The notes: generated by a model from the sequence alone, not told the origin. A DNA stretch of 64,000 nt from Brevibacterium sp. 'Marine' (GCF_012844365.1 NZ_CP051626.1:3410001-3474000); one strand, 5' to 3'; counted from the stretch's first letter, positions 25,788-36,401 are shown. Numbers and translations: made by a program.

Positions 25788-26537
25788 ATGAGTATCTTCC
25801 AACGGATCGCGACGATCTTCGGTGCCAAGGCCAACAAAGCTCTGGACAAGGCCGAGAACCCCAACGAAACCCTTGACTATTCGTACCAGAAGCAGTTGGA
25901 GCTGCTGCAGAAGGTCCGTCGTGGTGTTGCCGATGTCGCCACCAGCCGCAAGCGCCTCGAGCTGCAGATCAACCAGCTCGAACAGCAGCAGAACAAGCTC
26001 TCCGGTCAGGCCGAGAAGGCCATGCAGATCGGTCGTGAGGACCTCGCCCGTGAGGCTCTGACCCGCAAGTCCGGACTGACCCAGCAGATCACCGACCTGC
26101 AGACTCAGCACGAAGGACTGCAGGGTGAGGAGCAGAAGCTCACCCTCGCTTCGCAGCGCCTGCAGGCCAAGGTCGACGCCTTCCGGACGAAGAAGGAGAC
26201 CCTGAAGGCCACGTACAACGCCGCCGACGCACAGTCCAAGATCGGCGAGGCGTTCTCGGGCATCTCGGAAGAGCTCGGCGACGTCGGACTCGCCGTCCAG
26301 CGCGCCGAGGACAAGACCGCGAATCTGCAGGCGCGCGCCGGGGCCGTTGACGAGCTTCTCGCCTCAGGTGCCCTCGACGACGTCACGGGAACCCAGAAGG
26401 ACGACATCACCGCCCAGCTCGACTCCCTCTCCAGCGAAAATGATGTCGAGATGGAACTCCAGCGGATGCGCGAGTCCCTGCCTGCCGGCTCCGAGGCGAA
26501 GGACCAGAAGTCGCTCGAAGGTGAGGATCAGCAATGA
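25788..26537 (+). CDS. pspA: PspA/IM30 envelope-stress protein
   Basis: 249 aa, almost entirely coiled coil. Amphipathic N-terminal helix MSIFQRIATIFGAKANKALD, then the PspA core (YQKQLELLQKVRRGVADVATSRKRL and ALTRKSGLTQQITDLQ). The family binds stressed or leaky cytoplasmic membrane and polymerises into scaffolds. ATG 25788 has AGGAG 10 bases upstream. First gene of a cluster with pspAA (ATGA overlap), htpX and pspAB. Confidence 0.93.
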   Translation: MSIFQRIATIFGAKANKALDKAENPNETLDYSYQKQLELLQKVRRGVADVATSRKRLELQINQLEQQQNKLSGQAEKAMQIGREDLAREALTRKSGLTQQITDLQTQHEGLQGEEQKLTLASQRLQAKVDAFRTKKETLKATYNAADAQSKIGEAFSGISEELGDVGLAVQRAEDKTANLQARAGAVDELLASGALDDVTGTQKDDITAQLDSLSSENDVEMELQRMRESLPAGSEAKDQKSLEGEDQQ

Positions 26538-26818
26538 TCATCCGCATCATGGGCGAAGGTCAGTTCGACGTCGCCGACGTCGACCAGGACCTGCTGCAGA
26601 AATACGACAACCAGGTCGAAGACGCCGTCAATGCCGGAGACGAGGAAGCAGTGCGGACCGCGCTGACGTCCCTGCACGACTACGTCACGGCCAACGGCCA
26701 GCCGGTCGCCGATGACTACCTCGGGTCCTCCGATGTCGTCATTCCGTTCGCCGACGCCACCCTGGCCGAGATCGCCGAACTGCTCACCGGCGAGGGTTTC
26801 ATCCCCGACCCGGCCTGA
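26534..26818 (+). CDS. pspAA: PspA-associated protein PspAA
   Basis: 94 aa, acidic. MIIRIMGEGQFDVADVDQDLLQKYD is the signature opening of PspAA proteins, which are found next to PspA in actinobacteria and archaea. No catalytic residues visible; probably a PspA partner or regulator. The start overlaps the pspA stop by ATGA, indicating coupled, roughly stoichiometric synthesis. A hairpin follows 23 bases after the stop. Confidence 0.9.
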   Translation: MIIRIMGEGQFDVADVDQDLLQKYDNQVEDAVNAGDEEAVRTALTSLHDYVTANGQPVADDYLGSSDVVIPFADATLAEIAELLTGEGFIPDPA

Positions 26819-26841
26819 AACCACAGAGTACCGAAATGCAC

Positions 26842-26870
26842 CCGGCCCATTGTCTTCGACAGTGGGCCGG
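26842..26870 (+). terminator. Attenuator-like hairpin between pspAA and htpX
   Basis: 13-bp uninterrupted stem (CCGGCCCA...TGGGCCGG, one T-G pair) with a 3-base loop, then TTCTG. It would reduce read-through from pspA-pspAA into htpX-pspAB. Confidence 0.6.
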
Positions 26871-26897
26871 TTCTGCCACTGCCAGAGAGGAACCACG

Positions 26898-27809
26898 ATG
26901 AAGAATCGCTTCGTCAAAGACAACGGGCTGACCATGCGGATGGGATGGACGATCTTCCTCAACGGCCTCATCTATGTCGTGCTCATCCTCGCGATCTGGT
27001 GGATCATCGGGCAGAGCGTCGGCGGAGTCATCGTCGCCGTCCTCATCAGCGCCGGCGCGTTCTTCTTCCAGTGGTACTTCTCCGACAAGATCGCCATGCG
27101 TGCGATGGGCGGCCGGGAGGTCTCCCCCGAGGAGGCTCCGGAGCTGCATACGATCGTCGACCGGCTCTGCCAGCTGGCCGATGCGCCGAAACCCCGCGTG
27201 GCCGTCTCGAATTCTCCAATCCCCAATGCCTTCGCCACCGGTCGTTCCCCCGAGCGCTCGGTGGTGTGCGTGACCCGTGGTCTGCTCGAGAAGCTCGACC
27301 GCGATGAGGTCGAGGTCGTCCTCGCCCACGAGCTCTCCCACGTTGCTCACCGGGACGTGACCGTGATGACCGTCGCCGGCGTCACCGGAGTCGTTGCCGC
27401 GCTGATGATGCGCGCCGGGTACTACATGAGCTTCGGACGGTCGAACAACAATAACAACGGCATTCCGATCCAGCTGCTGTTCATCCTCGTCGGAGCCGTC
27501 GTCTACGGGCTCTCGTTCGTCCTCATCCGCGCGCTGTCGCGATATCGTGAGCTGGCCGCCGATCGTGCCGCAGCCATCCTCACCGGCGCACCGTCGACCC
27601 TGGCCTCGGCGCTGACGAAGCTGAGCGGGGACATGGCCAAGATCCCGGAGAAGGACCTGCGGTCGTCCGCCTCGGCGAATCACCTGGCTCTCATCCCCGC
27701 CATCAGCGGAAAGGCCGCATTCGGCCAGCTCTTCTCCACCCACCCCTCGCTCGAGAAGCGCCTGGATCAGCTGGCGAAGATCTCCGCCCAGCTCTCCCGG
27801 CCAGAGTGA
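26898..27809 (+). CDS. htpX: HtpX zinc metalloprotease (M48)
   Basis: 303 aa, four membrane helices (two near 15-60, two near 155-215). Active site LAHELSHVAHRD gives the HExxH zinc motif and YRELAADRAAA supplies the third ligand Glu. ATG 26898 has GAGAGGA upstream. HtpX degrades damaged membrane proteins; its place between pspAA and pspAB makes it the proteolytic arm of this envelope-stress cluster. A poly-Asn run (SNNNNNG) lies in the loop before the third helix. Confidence 0.93.
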   Translation: MKNRFVKDNGLTMRMGWTIFLNGLIYVVLILAIWWIIGQSVGGVIVAVLISAGAFFFQWYFSDKIAMRAMGGREVSPEEAPELHTIVDRLCQLADAPKPRVAVSNSPIPNAFATGRSPERSVVCVTRGLLEKLDRDEVEVVLAHELSHVAHRDVTVMTVAGVTGVVAALMMRAGYYMSFGRSNNNNNGIPIQLLFILVGAVVYGLSFVLIRALSRYRELAADRAAAILTGAPSTLASALTKLSGDMAKIPEKDLRSSASANHLALIPAISGKAAFGQLFSTHPSLEKRLDQLAKISAQLSRPE

Positions 27810-27856
27810 GCACCCACCGCACCCTTTGAACTGCGCACCACCGAATTAGGAGCTCC

Positions 27857-28456
27857 ATGGGATTCTTCGACGCACTGCTCGGCCGGTCCAAGCCGAAACG
27901 GGCCAACCTCGACGACCTCTTCGCCCTGCCGCCGGCGGCGCTGACGCTGCAGGCGGCGACCGGCTTCACTCCCACGGGCGTCGGAGCCGTCGCGTTCCGC
28001 CAGGTCGAGGGTGCCGCGTTCCAGTCCGCCGAGTCCGAAAGCGTCGCCCTCATCGGTTCCGACCCGGCCGCCTCGGTGCGGCAGGAGAACGACGGCTTCG
28101 GGTTCACCTGGCAGGTCGTGGCCGATGGGAACGCCGAGGTGGTCAACCTCGTCACGAACATCCACGCCGTGAACTCGGCCCTGGTCAATCAGGGTTTCGA
28201 CACGATGCTGCTGTGCACGACCGTGTACTTCGTCCATCCCGATGGGCGTCGGATGGCGTTGGTCTATCAGTACAAGCGCGGAACCTTCTACCCGTTCGTG
28301 CAGTCAGGACCGAAGCAGCGGGACAACCCCCTGGAGATCCAGGTCAAGGGCGTTCTCTCCGGCGAGCTGCCGTTCGAGGAGGACACGTCGAACTGGTCGG
28401 CGCTGTGGGACGCCCCGGGCATGAACGACACCCCGGGTGCTCCCGAGCTGCAGTAG
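27857..28456 (+). CDS. pspAB: PspA-associated protein PspAB
   Basis: 199 aa, soluble. The opening MGFFDALLGRSKPKRANLDDLFALP and later VVNLVTNIHAVNSALVNQGFD, YFVHPDGRRMALVYQYKRGTFYPF are those of PspAB. Function unknown beyond its constant linkage to PspA, PspAA and HtpX. Last gene of the cluster, closed by the 38-bp palindrome at 28497. Confidence 0.9.
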   Translation: MGFFDALLGRSKPKRANLDDLFALPPAALTLQAATGFTPTGVGAVAFRQVEGAAFQSAESESVALIGSDPAASVRQENDGFGFTWQVVADGNAEVVNLVTNIHAVNSALVNQGFDTMLLCTTVYFVHPDGRRMALVYQYKRGTFYPFVQSGPKQRDNPLEIQVKGVLSGELPFEEDTSNWSALWDAPGMNDTPGAPELQ

Positions 28457-28496
28457 GCATGCCAGTCGGGGCGGCAGAAATGTCAGTCCGGACAGA

Positions 28497-28534
28497 CGAG
28501 TGGAGGGCGTCCCCGCGGGGACGCCCTCCACTCG
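28497..28534. terminator. 38-bp perfect palindrome, bidirectional terminator
   Basis: 19-base arms with no spacer, centred between 28515 and 28516. It separates pspAB (+) from the S4 gene (-), which end 41 and 13 bases away. Confidence 0.8.
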
Positions 28535-28546
28535 TATCTGAGGCTG

Positions 28547-28765
28547 TCAGCCTTCGTCGGCGGCCACCTCGATGACTTCGCCGAGGGCCTCGATGCGGTC
28601 GCCCGGACGGATCGTGGCACCACGGCGAGTCTCGACCTCGCCGTTGACGCTGACCTCGCCGTCGGCGATCATGTCCTTGGCCATGGCGCCGTGTTCGGCG
28701 ATTCCGTGGAGTTTGAGCAGCTGGCCGAGTCTGATCGACTCGCCGCGGATCTCGATCGTGTCCAT
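28547..28765 (-). CDS. S4-domain RNA-binding protein
   Basis: 72 aa, essentially one S4 fold: IRLGQLLKLHGIAEHGAMAK, DMIADGEVSVNGEVETRRGATIRPGDRI. Resembles the free-standing YaaA/RlbA-type S4 proteins, which bind structured RNA, probably rRNA. The start codon overlaps the stop of the upstream Gly/Asp-rich gene (TGATG), so the two are translated together. Confidence 0.88.
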   Translation of the reverse strand: MDTIEIRGESIRLGQLLKLHGIAEHGAMAKDMIADGEVSVNGEVETRRGATIRPGDRIEALGEVIEVAADEG

Positions 28766-29583
28766 CAGAACAGGTCTCCGAATCCGTCGAACAGGCCGCC
28801 GCCGTCGCCGCCGTCACCTCCGAAGAAGCCACCGCCGTCGCCGCCGATGTCTCCACCGGCGTCTCCACCGGCGTCGCCCATATCGCCTCCGTAGGCACCG
28901 TCCCAGCCGCCGCCCATTCCGCCGAACATCATGGCACCCATGAGGACGCCGGGCAGCAGGCCGGAACCGGCGTAGGAGTTGAAGTAGCCGCGGTTGTATT
29001 CGGCGTAGGCCGGTCCGGCCTCCCAGTAGGCGCGACGAGTGTGTCCGTCTCCGGTGACGACCTTGCGCACCAGCGGATCTGCACCGACGGCGACGCGTTC
29101 GGCATCGGCGGCGCACACAGGAACCGGGCGCAGCTGACCGCCGGCCGGAGCCCAGTCGATGTCTTCGACCGAGGGTCCGTGCTGGGGGTTGAAGAAGCAG
29201 GGCGGACGACGCACCGGCAGGGGTTTGCCTTCGACCCGGGCGCGAACGCACTTGGCGGCGTAACGGCCGTCTTCGAGCGCCTCGGTGACGTGGCGGATGT
29301 CAGCGGGTTCGGAGACCTTCTCGAGCGTCTCCTTGGCCACGTCATACGAGTCGAGCGCCTGCTTGTAGTCCTGCGCTCCGCCCGTGTCGAGGTCGACTCC
29401 CGAGGTGATGACGTCGAGTTCGGCGACTTCTTCGCCGAATGAGGTGACGTCCTCTTCAGCGGTCTTCTTCACCTGCTGAAGTTCGGCGGCGTGCAATTCC
29501 TGCTGCCGCTTCTTCTCCTTGCGGTGGCCGATGAAGAAGACGGCCCCGAGAACTACGAGCAGCAACAGAAATACTTCAGTCAC
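28765..29583 (-). CDS. Single-pass membrane protein with Gly/Asp-rich tail, unknown
   Basis: 272 aa from a GTG with GGAGG 9 bases upstream. An N-terminal TM helix (VFLLLLVVLGAVFFIGH) is followed by a charged coiled coil (~20-110), then a central domain with CVRARVEGKPLPVRRPPCFFNPQHGPS, which has two cysteines. The last ~60 residues are Gly/Asp/Phe-rich (GGDMGDAGGDAGGDIGGDGG). No family recognised. It is translationally coupled to the S4 protein, which hints at an RNA- or ribosome-linked membrane role, but that is inference. Confidence 0.75.
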   Translation of the reverse strand: MTEVFLLLLVVLGAVFFIGHRKEKKRQQELHAAELQQVKKTAEEDVTSFGEEVAELDVITSGVDLDTGGAQDYKQALDSYDVAKETLEKVSEPADIRHVTEALEDGRYAAKCVRARVEGKPLPVRRPPCFFNPQHGPSVEDIDWAPAGGQLRPVPVCAADAERVAVGADPLVRKVVTGDGHTRRAYWEAGPAYAEYNRGYFNSYAGSGLLPGVLMGAMMFGGMGGGWDGAYGGDMGDAGGDAGGDIGGDGGGFFGGDGGDGGGLFDGFGDLF

Positions 29584-29676
29584 GATCCATGCCTCCCAGG
29601 CTAGCTTTGTCCTCGAACAGTATGCCCGATGAAACTGACAGGCGTCTGAGCCTGTGCCCCACATCTGCTCAGTCCC

Positions 29677-29718
29677 GGGCCATCGACGACAGCTCAGTTC
29701 CAGGCCATCGAAGACGGC
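29677..29718. repeat. 24-bp imperfect direct repeat
   Basis: Two copies of GGCCATCGA.GAC.GCTC near 29679 and 29703, in the gap between the Gly/Asp-rich gene and the TSUP gene. No gene in this 207-base gap. Confidence 0.5.
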
Positions 29719-29790
29719 TCGCCCGCGGGCGATCAACATCCGGTTCGCACCGGGCATGCGGCACCGTCGCTCGCCCCGTGCGCGATCGCC

Positions 29791-30540
29791 TCAGACGAGC
29801 GCCAGGAGGCCCTTGACCAAGGCCGCGATTCCGCCGCCGAAGGCGAGGACGAGCATCCCGATCCGCGCGACGCCGACGTCGATGTGACGGGCCAGCCGAT
29901 CACCGCCGACAAGGCCTGCCACGAGGACGAGACCGAGCCCGATCCAGACTCCGATCTCCAGATGCGGCCGGGCCCCTCCGTCGACGATCACCTTCATCAC
30001 CACCGCCGAGGCGGTCCCGACGACGAGGAAGGGCTGCAGAGTGGCCGCGAACGACCGCTGTTCCCAATTCGTCAGCACAGCGTAGGCGCTCACCGCCGGT
30101 CCCCCGGCGCCGGCTGCCGCCGACATCGCCCCGGAGAAGAGCCCGGCCGTCATCCGTGTGCAGAGGTTCGCGGGGATTGATCGGCCCAGCCTTCCCAAGG
30201 TCAGCGAGCTGATGAGGGAGACGATGATGAGTGCACCGATGAGGATCTGCAGCGGTGGGGTCGGCATCGATGACGAGAGAAGCGCGCCGGGGACGGTGCC
30301 GATCACCGCGCCCAAGGCAAGATGTCGGAACGGCGGCCATTCCACCTCGGCGAAGGTGCGGACGAAGACGGAGAATGAGGCGACGATTCCGCAGATGTTG
30401 ACGAGGATGACGCCGCTGAACGGATCGAGGAGGAGGACGAGGAATGGACCGCTGACCAGGCCGAATCCCATCCCGGTGACGCGCTGGGACAATGCGCCGA
30501 GGAACACTGCGAAGAGGATGAGCACGACGACGGGTTCCAC
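29791..30540 (-). CDS. TSUP-family (TauE/SafE) membrane permease
   Basis: 249 aa, about eight membrane helices in two TauE repeats. The first repeat has AVFLGALSQRVTGMGFGLVSG, the second GLFSGAMSAAAGAGGPAVSAY. Family members export sulfite, sulfoacetate or other organic anions; there are no sulfur genes nearby, so the substrate is open. Start at ATG 30540; divergent from the DUF1707 gene. Confidence 0.87.
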   Translation of the reverse strand: MEPVVVLILFAVFLGALSQRVTGMGFGLVSGPFLVLLLDPFSGVILVNICGIVASFSVFVRTFAEVEWPPFRHLALGAVIGTVPGALLSSSMPTPPLQILIGALIIVSLISSLTLGRLGRSIPANLCTRMTAGLFSGAMSAAAGAGGPAVSAYAVLTNWEQRSFAATLQPFLVVGTASAVVMKVIVDGGARPHLEIGVWIGLGLVLVAGLVGGDRLARHIDVGVARIGMLVLAFGGGIAALVKGLLALV

Positions 30541-30615
30541 GCGGTCGAGTCTAGTCCACCCGATTCCCGGCTGATCCTCAGGCTCACCGCTGACCGCGGG
30601 GTTAGAGTATTCACC

Positions 30616-31383
30616 ATGAACGCCAGTCCCCTCTGGTCGAGGTTCAGCGCAGATCCGCGATCGTATGGGCAGGTCCGGGCCTCGGATGCCGATCGCGCGG
30701 TCGTCAGTGATGTCCTCTCTGAAGGCTATGCCCTCGGTCAGCTCGACGTGGACGAATTCGATGAACGCACCGAGGCGGCCGCGGCGATCAAAACGCTCGG
30801 TGAGATCCCAGCGCTGATCGACGACCTCGTCCTTGCCGACCCCGCCGACGTCGAACCGGGCCGTCTCGATGATGCGGGGCGCGCGCAGGCACTGGCGCGG
30901 CTCGCGGAAGATCGGGTGCCGATCACGCCGGAGCAGATCGATGCTGCGGCACAGAAGTACTACCGAGATCGGGTGCGCCAGTCACTGCTCGGAGCCGTCG
31001 CGGGTCCGGTCGGAATCGTGCTGGCGATCTGGGCGTTCACGTCGATCGCGCGCGGTGAGTTCATCTTCTTCTGGCCGATCTTCGTCATCGTGCCCATGCT
31101 GTTCGGCGGGTTGGGGCGCATCGCGCACAAGGACGAGATCATCCGCAATCGGAAGAAGGAGCTCACCCGTCGAGCCCGGGCGCACCTCGGCGACGCCGAG
31201 GCCCAACGACAGCTCGACCAGGGCGAACCTCCCGAGCGAGATTACGAAGCCGACTTCGGTACGGGCCTGCAGCCGCCGCATCCGTCTCATCCGCCGTACT
31301 CTCCCGGGCAGATCTCCCGCCGCGATGAGAGAGACCGAGGCCGGGGGCAGCGCCGTCATCGCCGCGACAACCCCTGGGACTGA
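30616..31383 (+). CDS. DUF1707 domain membrane protein
   Basis: 255 aa. The N-terminal DUF1707 domain (~18-70) carries the typical VRASDADRAVVSDVLSEGYALGQLDVDEFDERTEAA pattern. Then come two TM helices (SLLGAVAGPVGIVLAIWAF and FFWPIFVIVPMLFGGLG) and a basic, disordered tail ending RRDNPWD. Leaderless: TAGAGT at 30603-30608 lies 7 bases before the ATG. Family role unknown. Confidence 0.87.
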   Translation: MNASPLWSRFSADPRSYGQVRASDADRAVVSDVLSEGYALGQLDVDEFDERTEAAAAIKTLGEIPALIDDLVLADPADVEPGRLDDAGRAQALARLAEDRVPITPEQIDAAAQKYYRDRVRQSLLGAVAGPVGIVLAIWAFTSIARGEFIFFWPIFVIVPMLFGGLGRIAHKDEIIRNRKKELTRRARAHLGDAEAQRQLDQGEPPERDYEADFGTGLQPPHPSHPPYSPGQISRRDERDRGRGQRRHRRDNPWD

Positions 31384-31450
31384 GCGCTGACGACTGCAGG
31401 TCGGTTCCCTTCTGAATTGGCTCAGGCTGGACGGGCCCTGATCTTCCGGC

Positions 31451-31834
31451 TCAGACCTGGAAGATCCGGAGCTGCCCGAAGTTCTGCGCCTTGTGCGTGG
31501 TGAACCACATGGTGTGCGAGAAGTGCCGCAGGTCGTCGCCGTCCGCCTCGGCCTGCCAGTATCCCCACGCCGCTGCGGCCTTGCCGTGGGTGATCGCCGC
31601 CTCGAGGTGGCCGACCTCCGGCGAATGAGCGGACAGTTTCAGCAGCGCCTCGACGACGGCTCCCCGACCGGTGTGGGTCTCGACCTCGGAGGGGTGGACG
31701 ATCTGGAGGACGCAGTCGTCGGCTATCCCCTCGGTCAGCGCGTCTCGGTCGCCGTTGAAGAGATTCTCTTCGAACGTTGCGACGAAGACGTTCTTCGGAC
31801 TGTTTCCGCAGGCATCGGTGCCGGTGAAGGTCAT
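31451..31834 (-). CDS. SnoaL/NTF2-like protein
   Basis: 127 aa, one cone-like alpha+beta barrel: FEENLFNGDRDALTEGIADDCV, VEALLKLSAHSP, AWGYWQAEADGDDLRHFSHTMWF. Similar to SnoaL-like polyketide-cyclase/ketosteroid-isomerase folds, though without a clear catalytic Asp/His pair. Probably a small-molecule-binding or isomerase protein. It lies 29 bases downstream of the hydrolase gene on the same strand. Confidence 0.75.
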   Translation of the reverse strand: MTFTGTDACGNSPKNVFVATFEENLFNGDRDALTEGIADDCVLQIVHPSEVETHTGRGAVVEALLKLSAHSPEVGHLEAAITHGKAAAAWGYWQAEADGDDLRHFSHTMWFTTHKAQNFGQLRIFQV

Positions 31835-31863
31835 ACCGCCAGCCTATGCGGGGCCGAGCGGTG

Positions 31864-32712
31864 TCACAACGTCCCCCGAAAGAACGTTGCGACGTCCTCG
31901 GCGACCTGCCTGCGGACGCCCCACGGATCATCACGGTCACCGAGGAAGTCGTAGTGTCCCACTTCGTCTCCCACGCATCGGCCCTGTGCGGTGGGCACCG
32001 CCTCCAGATAGACGAGTGCGTTGTCCTCAGGAGGCGTGATGTCGTCGGCACCGCCCCAGCGAAGTTCAAATGGTGCCGAAACCCTTGCCAAGCTCTGCTG
32101 GTCGACGAGGCGGCCGATCGCGGGTGCAATTGCGAATCCCGCACGGATCCGCGAGTCAGCCAAAGTCCCGGTGCCGTCGGCGACAGCACCCGAAAGTGCA
32201 TCCGCATCCAGCTTGGCGCGCAGCGTCGGGATGAGGTCGGGGAACTCAGGCAGTGCCGGTGCCGGCACGGTGCCGTCGATAACTGCTGACATGATCGCCG
32301 GATCGATCTCGGCGCCGAGAAGTGCGGCAACCGTGAAACCGCCGATGGAAAAGCCGACCGCACCGATGCGGGAAGTGTCGATATCTTGGCTTCTGATAAG
32401 GCTGTTGAGGAGGAATGACACATCACGTGGCCGTTCCCAGTTGAAGGCGAACCCCTCTGGAAGGTAGTCCCCGTTGTAGGTGTTGCCGTAGTGGTCGACT
32501 CCGGCAACGAGGAATCCTTCAGCATTCAGCCGCTCAGCGAGCCAGTCGAAGTCCTCCGCCGCTCCTCCAGTGCCGTGGGAGAGGAGAATCAGCGGGACTT
32601 GTTCAAGACTGCCGTCTGGAACCCACAGCCGCACAGGGATCGGACGAGGCTGCAATTCTGAGAACCAGTCCGTACGGGTTTCGTCGAAAAGTCTCACTGT
32701 CTCTACGGTCAT
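31864..32712 (-). CDS. Alpha/beta hydrolase, dienelactone/PAF-acetylhydrolase-like
   Basis: 282 aa. Core strand and oxyanion turn LILLSHGTGGAAEDF, nucleophile elbow GAVGFSIGGFTVAALLGA (Ser), late acid/base residues near GDEVGHYDFLGDRDDPW (His). The size and the HG-TGG turn match predicted dienelactone hydrolases and PAF-acetylhydrolase-like esterases. No signal peptide, so cytoplasmic. Substrate not predictable. Confidence 0.83.
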   Translation of the reverse strand: MTVETVRLFDETRTDWFSELQPRPIPVRLWVPDGSLEQVPLILLSHGTGGAAEDFDWLAERLNAEGFLVAGVDHYGNTYNGDYLPEGFAFNWERPRDVSFLLNSLIRSQDIDTSRIGAVGFSIGGFTVAALLGAEIDPAIMSAVIDGTVPAPALPEFPDLIPTLRAKLDADALSGAVADGTGTLADSRIRAGFAIAPAIGRLVDQQSLARVSAPFELRWGGADDITPPEDNALVYLEAVPTAQGRCVGDEVGHYDFLGDRDDPWGVRRQVAEDVATFFRGTL

Positions 32713-32743
32713 GTCTTAACCCTATCGAAGCCGGGCGCGAAAA

Positions 32744-32781
32744 CGGCCGTGCCGGCACCCTTGTGGGCACCGGCACGGCCG
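32744..32781 (-). terminator. Terminator of groEL
   Basis: 12-base perfect outer arms (32744-32755, 32770-32781) and a shorter inner CCC/GGG stem, 20 bases past the groEL stop. It lies between groEL and the hydrolase gene, both on the minus strand. Confidence 0.7.
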
Positions 32782-32800
32782 ATCGAACGAGCGGTGGCTA

Positions 32801-34895
<2,095 letters not shown>

Positions 34896-35066
34896 GTGAG
34901 TACTACGAAACAAGGTGGTCAATTACGCCGATTGAATCATGACGAGCAAGTCGCAGGCATCAAGTGGCCACGATCCGGAGGGCACTCCCGCGCGAGCACT
35001 CCCCCGCAGGCACTCCCCCCGCGAGCCCCAAGGTCACTCACCCGAGGGCACCCCCGCGGGCACTGA
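34896..35066 (+). CDS. Possible small basic protein
   Basis: 56 aa from a GTG with GAGGA 5 bases upstream: MSTTKQGGQLRRLNHDEQVAG, then a Pro/Arg/His-rich end encoded by a GGCACTCCCCCGCG tandem repeat. The ribosome site and the unbiased first 20 codons support translation; the repeat-derived tail argues against. Not recognised. It ends just before the cold-shock terminator hairpin. Confidence 0.3.
   Translation: MSTTKQGGQLRRLNHDEQVAGIKWPRSGGHSRASTPPQALPPRAPRSLTRGHPRGH
34975..35065. repeat. Degenerate GGCACTCCCCCGCG tandem repeat
   Basis: Four to five imperfect units of 15-18 bases. It lies inside the possible small ORF. Confidence 0.55.
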
Positions 35067-35067
35067 A

Positions 35068-35097
35068 AAGCGCCGAGCAGTTGCCTGCTCGGCGCTT
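35068..35097 (-). terminator. Terminator of the cold-shock gene
   Basis: 13-base perfect arms with a TTGC loop. On the minus strand the stem is followed by CTTTTCAG. 89 bases past the cold-shock stop. Confidence 0.8.
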
Positions 35098-35185
35098 CCC
35101 CCGTGCGGTTGGTGCCGGTTGGCCCGAAGGCCGTTCCGACCACCCGCCGCAGCGGATCAGAAAACTGTGCTGACAGCAGCCAGTC

Positions 35186-35389
35186 TCAGAGGAGGGTGAC
35201 GGACTCCGCCTGAGGACCCTTTTGTCCTTCTCCTACTTCGAACTGAACCTGCTGGCCCTCTTCGAGAGAGCGGTAGCCGTCCATCTGGATTGCGCTCCAG
35301 TGAACGAACACGTCCTGGTTGTCGCCTTCGAGGGTGATGAATCCATAGCCCTTTTCAGCGTTGAACCACTTGACGGTACCTTGTGCCAT
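35186..35389 (-). CDS. cspA: Cold-shock protein, CspA family
   Basis: 67 aa. Start at [18 protein letters not shown] with GGAGAAGTA before the ATG; the longer frame upstream is leader. Both RNP motifs ([17 protein letters not shown]) are present, as is the usual C-terminus [10 protein letters not shown]. Single-stranded RNA chaperone. A ~250-base AT-richer leader precedes it, as usual for cold-regulated csp mRNAs. Confidence 0.95.
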   Translation of the reverse strand: MAQGTVKWFNAEKGYGFITLEGDNQDVFVHWSAIQMDGYRSLEEGQQVQFEVGEGQKGPQAESVTLL

Positions 35390-35835
35390 TACTTCTCCAT
35401 ACAGTGCAGTGCCATTGAAATCCCGCATCGCAGCCGCGATCAGATGACCCCACCTGAGATACGGAAGCTAGTAAAACTCAACTGACCCCGCGACTTCTCT
35501 CATTGACCTCTAGAGAATTATCTCGGTGAAGCACGAATAGAACACAAGGTGCTGTGCTTGCCTAGCTGTTGCAACTCTACCGCAGGCGCGCATCCCACCT
35601 AGAGCGGTTCAGCACTGTTATAGATTCGTTATCTAAGGGTTTCTGCCCTGTTCACAGCGGGGATCGCTAAGAATGGAATCAGACCGTTCGGTCAGGAATT
35701 CGCCGAGGCGGCCGACCGCCCTATGCCCAACCGCGACCGAGGCGTCCCCGTCTCATACCCCCATCGCCGAGGCGATCGAGACCGAACCGATCCAGCCGAC
35801 GCAGTCTCATTGCCGCGCGACCGAATCGCGTCGGG
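35390..35835. other. Long cspA leader/promoter region
   Basis: No gene. Lower GC than its surroundings, with a TAGAT-TCGTT-ATCTA palindrome near 35625. Beyond ~35690 it carries a GCCGAGGCGG motif (35703) and the tail of the LytR_C unit. Confidence 0.5.
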
Positions 35836-36399
35836 TCACTCCGAGTCCCCGCCTTCGCTGGGCTCGGGTCCGCGATCGGCGATGTCCGAACAGATGACGA
35901 CGGTGATATCGGCTTCGAAGTCGGACGAGGCCTCCGTGGCCGAGACTCCCAGCGACTTGGCGACGAGCTTGGCCTGCGAGGCGTTCTCTTCGCCGTTGTA
36001 GTACACCGTCGAATCCGTGAGATTCGTCGAGTAGTTGCCGACCTGGCCGAGCTTCCAGCCCTTCTCTTCGACCGCCTCGGAGAACTTCTTCGCAGCGCCG
36101 GAGACGCCGGAGCCGTTGAGGACGTCGACGGTGATCGAGTCGTCTGCGACACTGACTTCGCTCTCGCTCGGCGAGGGTTCGGCCGATGTTGATTCGGAAG
36201 CCGGAGGATCGGCGATCTTCGATTCGGGGTTGCCCATCGAGGAGAAGATGATGTTGATGGCGGCCACGACCAGCAGGACCGCGACCAGGGCGAGGATGAT
36301 GACCAGCGAGATGGCACCGATGTTCGACGACGCCGCGGATTCCTGTCGATGGGCACCGCTGCGCCGGCCGGGCTCGATCTCGTCGAATTCGTCGGTCAT
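35836..36399 (-). CDS. LytR C-terminal domain membrane protein
   Basis: 187 aa. A cytoplasmic N-terminus (~30) leads to one TM helix (IGAISLVIILALVAVLLVVAAI), a Ser/Glu/Pro linker and a LytR_C domain starting VDVLNGSGVSGAAKKF. Such proteins have the LytR_C fold without the LCP catalytic domain, and are exposed at the cell wall. It starts 2 bases after the DUF3263 stop, so the two form an operon. Confidence 0.87.
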   Translation of the reverse strand: MTDEFDEIEPGRRSGAHRQESAASSNIGAISLVIILALVAVLLVVAAINIIFSSMGNPESKIADPPASESTSAEPSPSESEVSVADDSITVDVLNGSGVSGAAKKFSEAVEEKGWKLGQVGNYSTNLTDSTVYYNGEENASQAKLVAKSLGVSATEASSDFEADITVVICSDIADRGPEPSEGGDSE

Positions 36400-36401
36400 G
36401 T

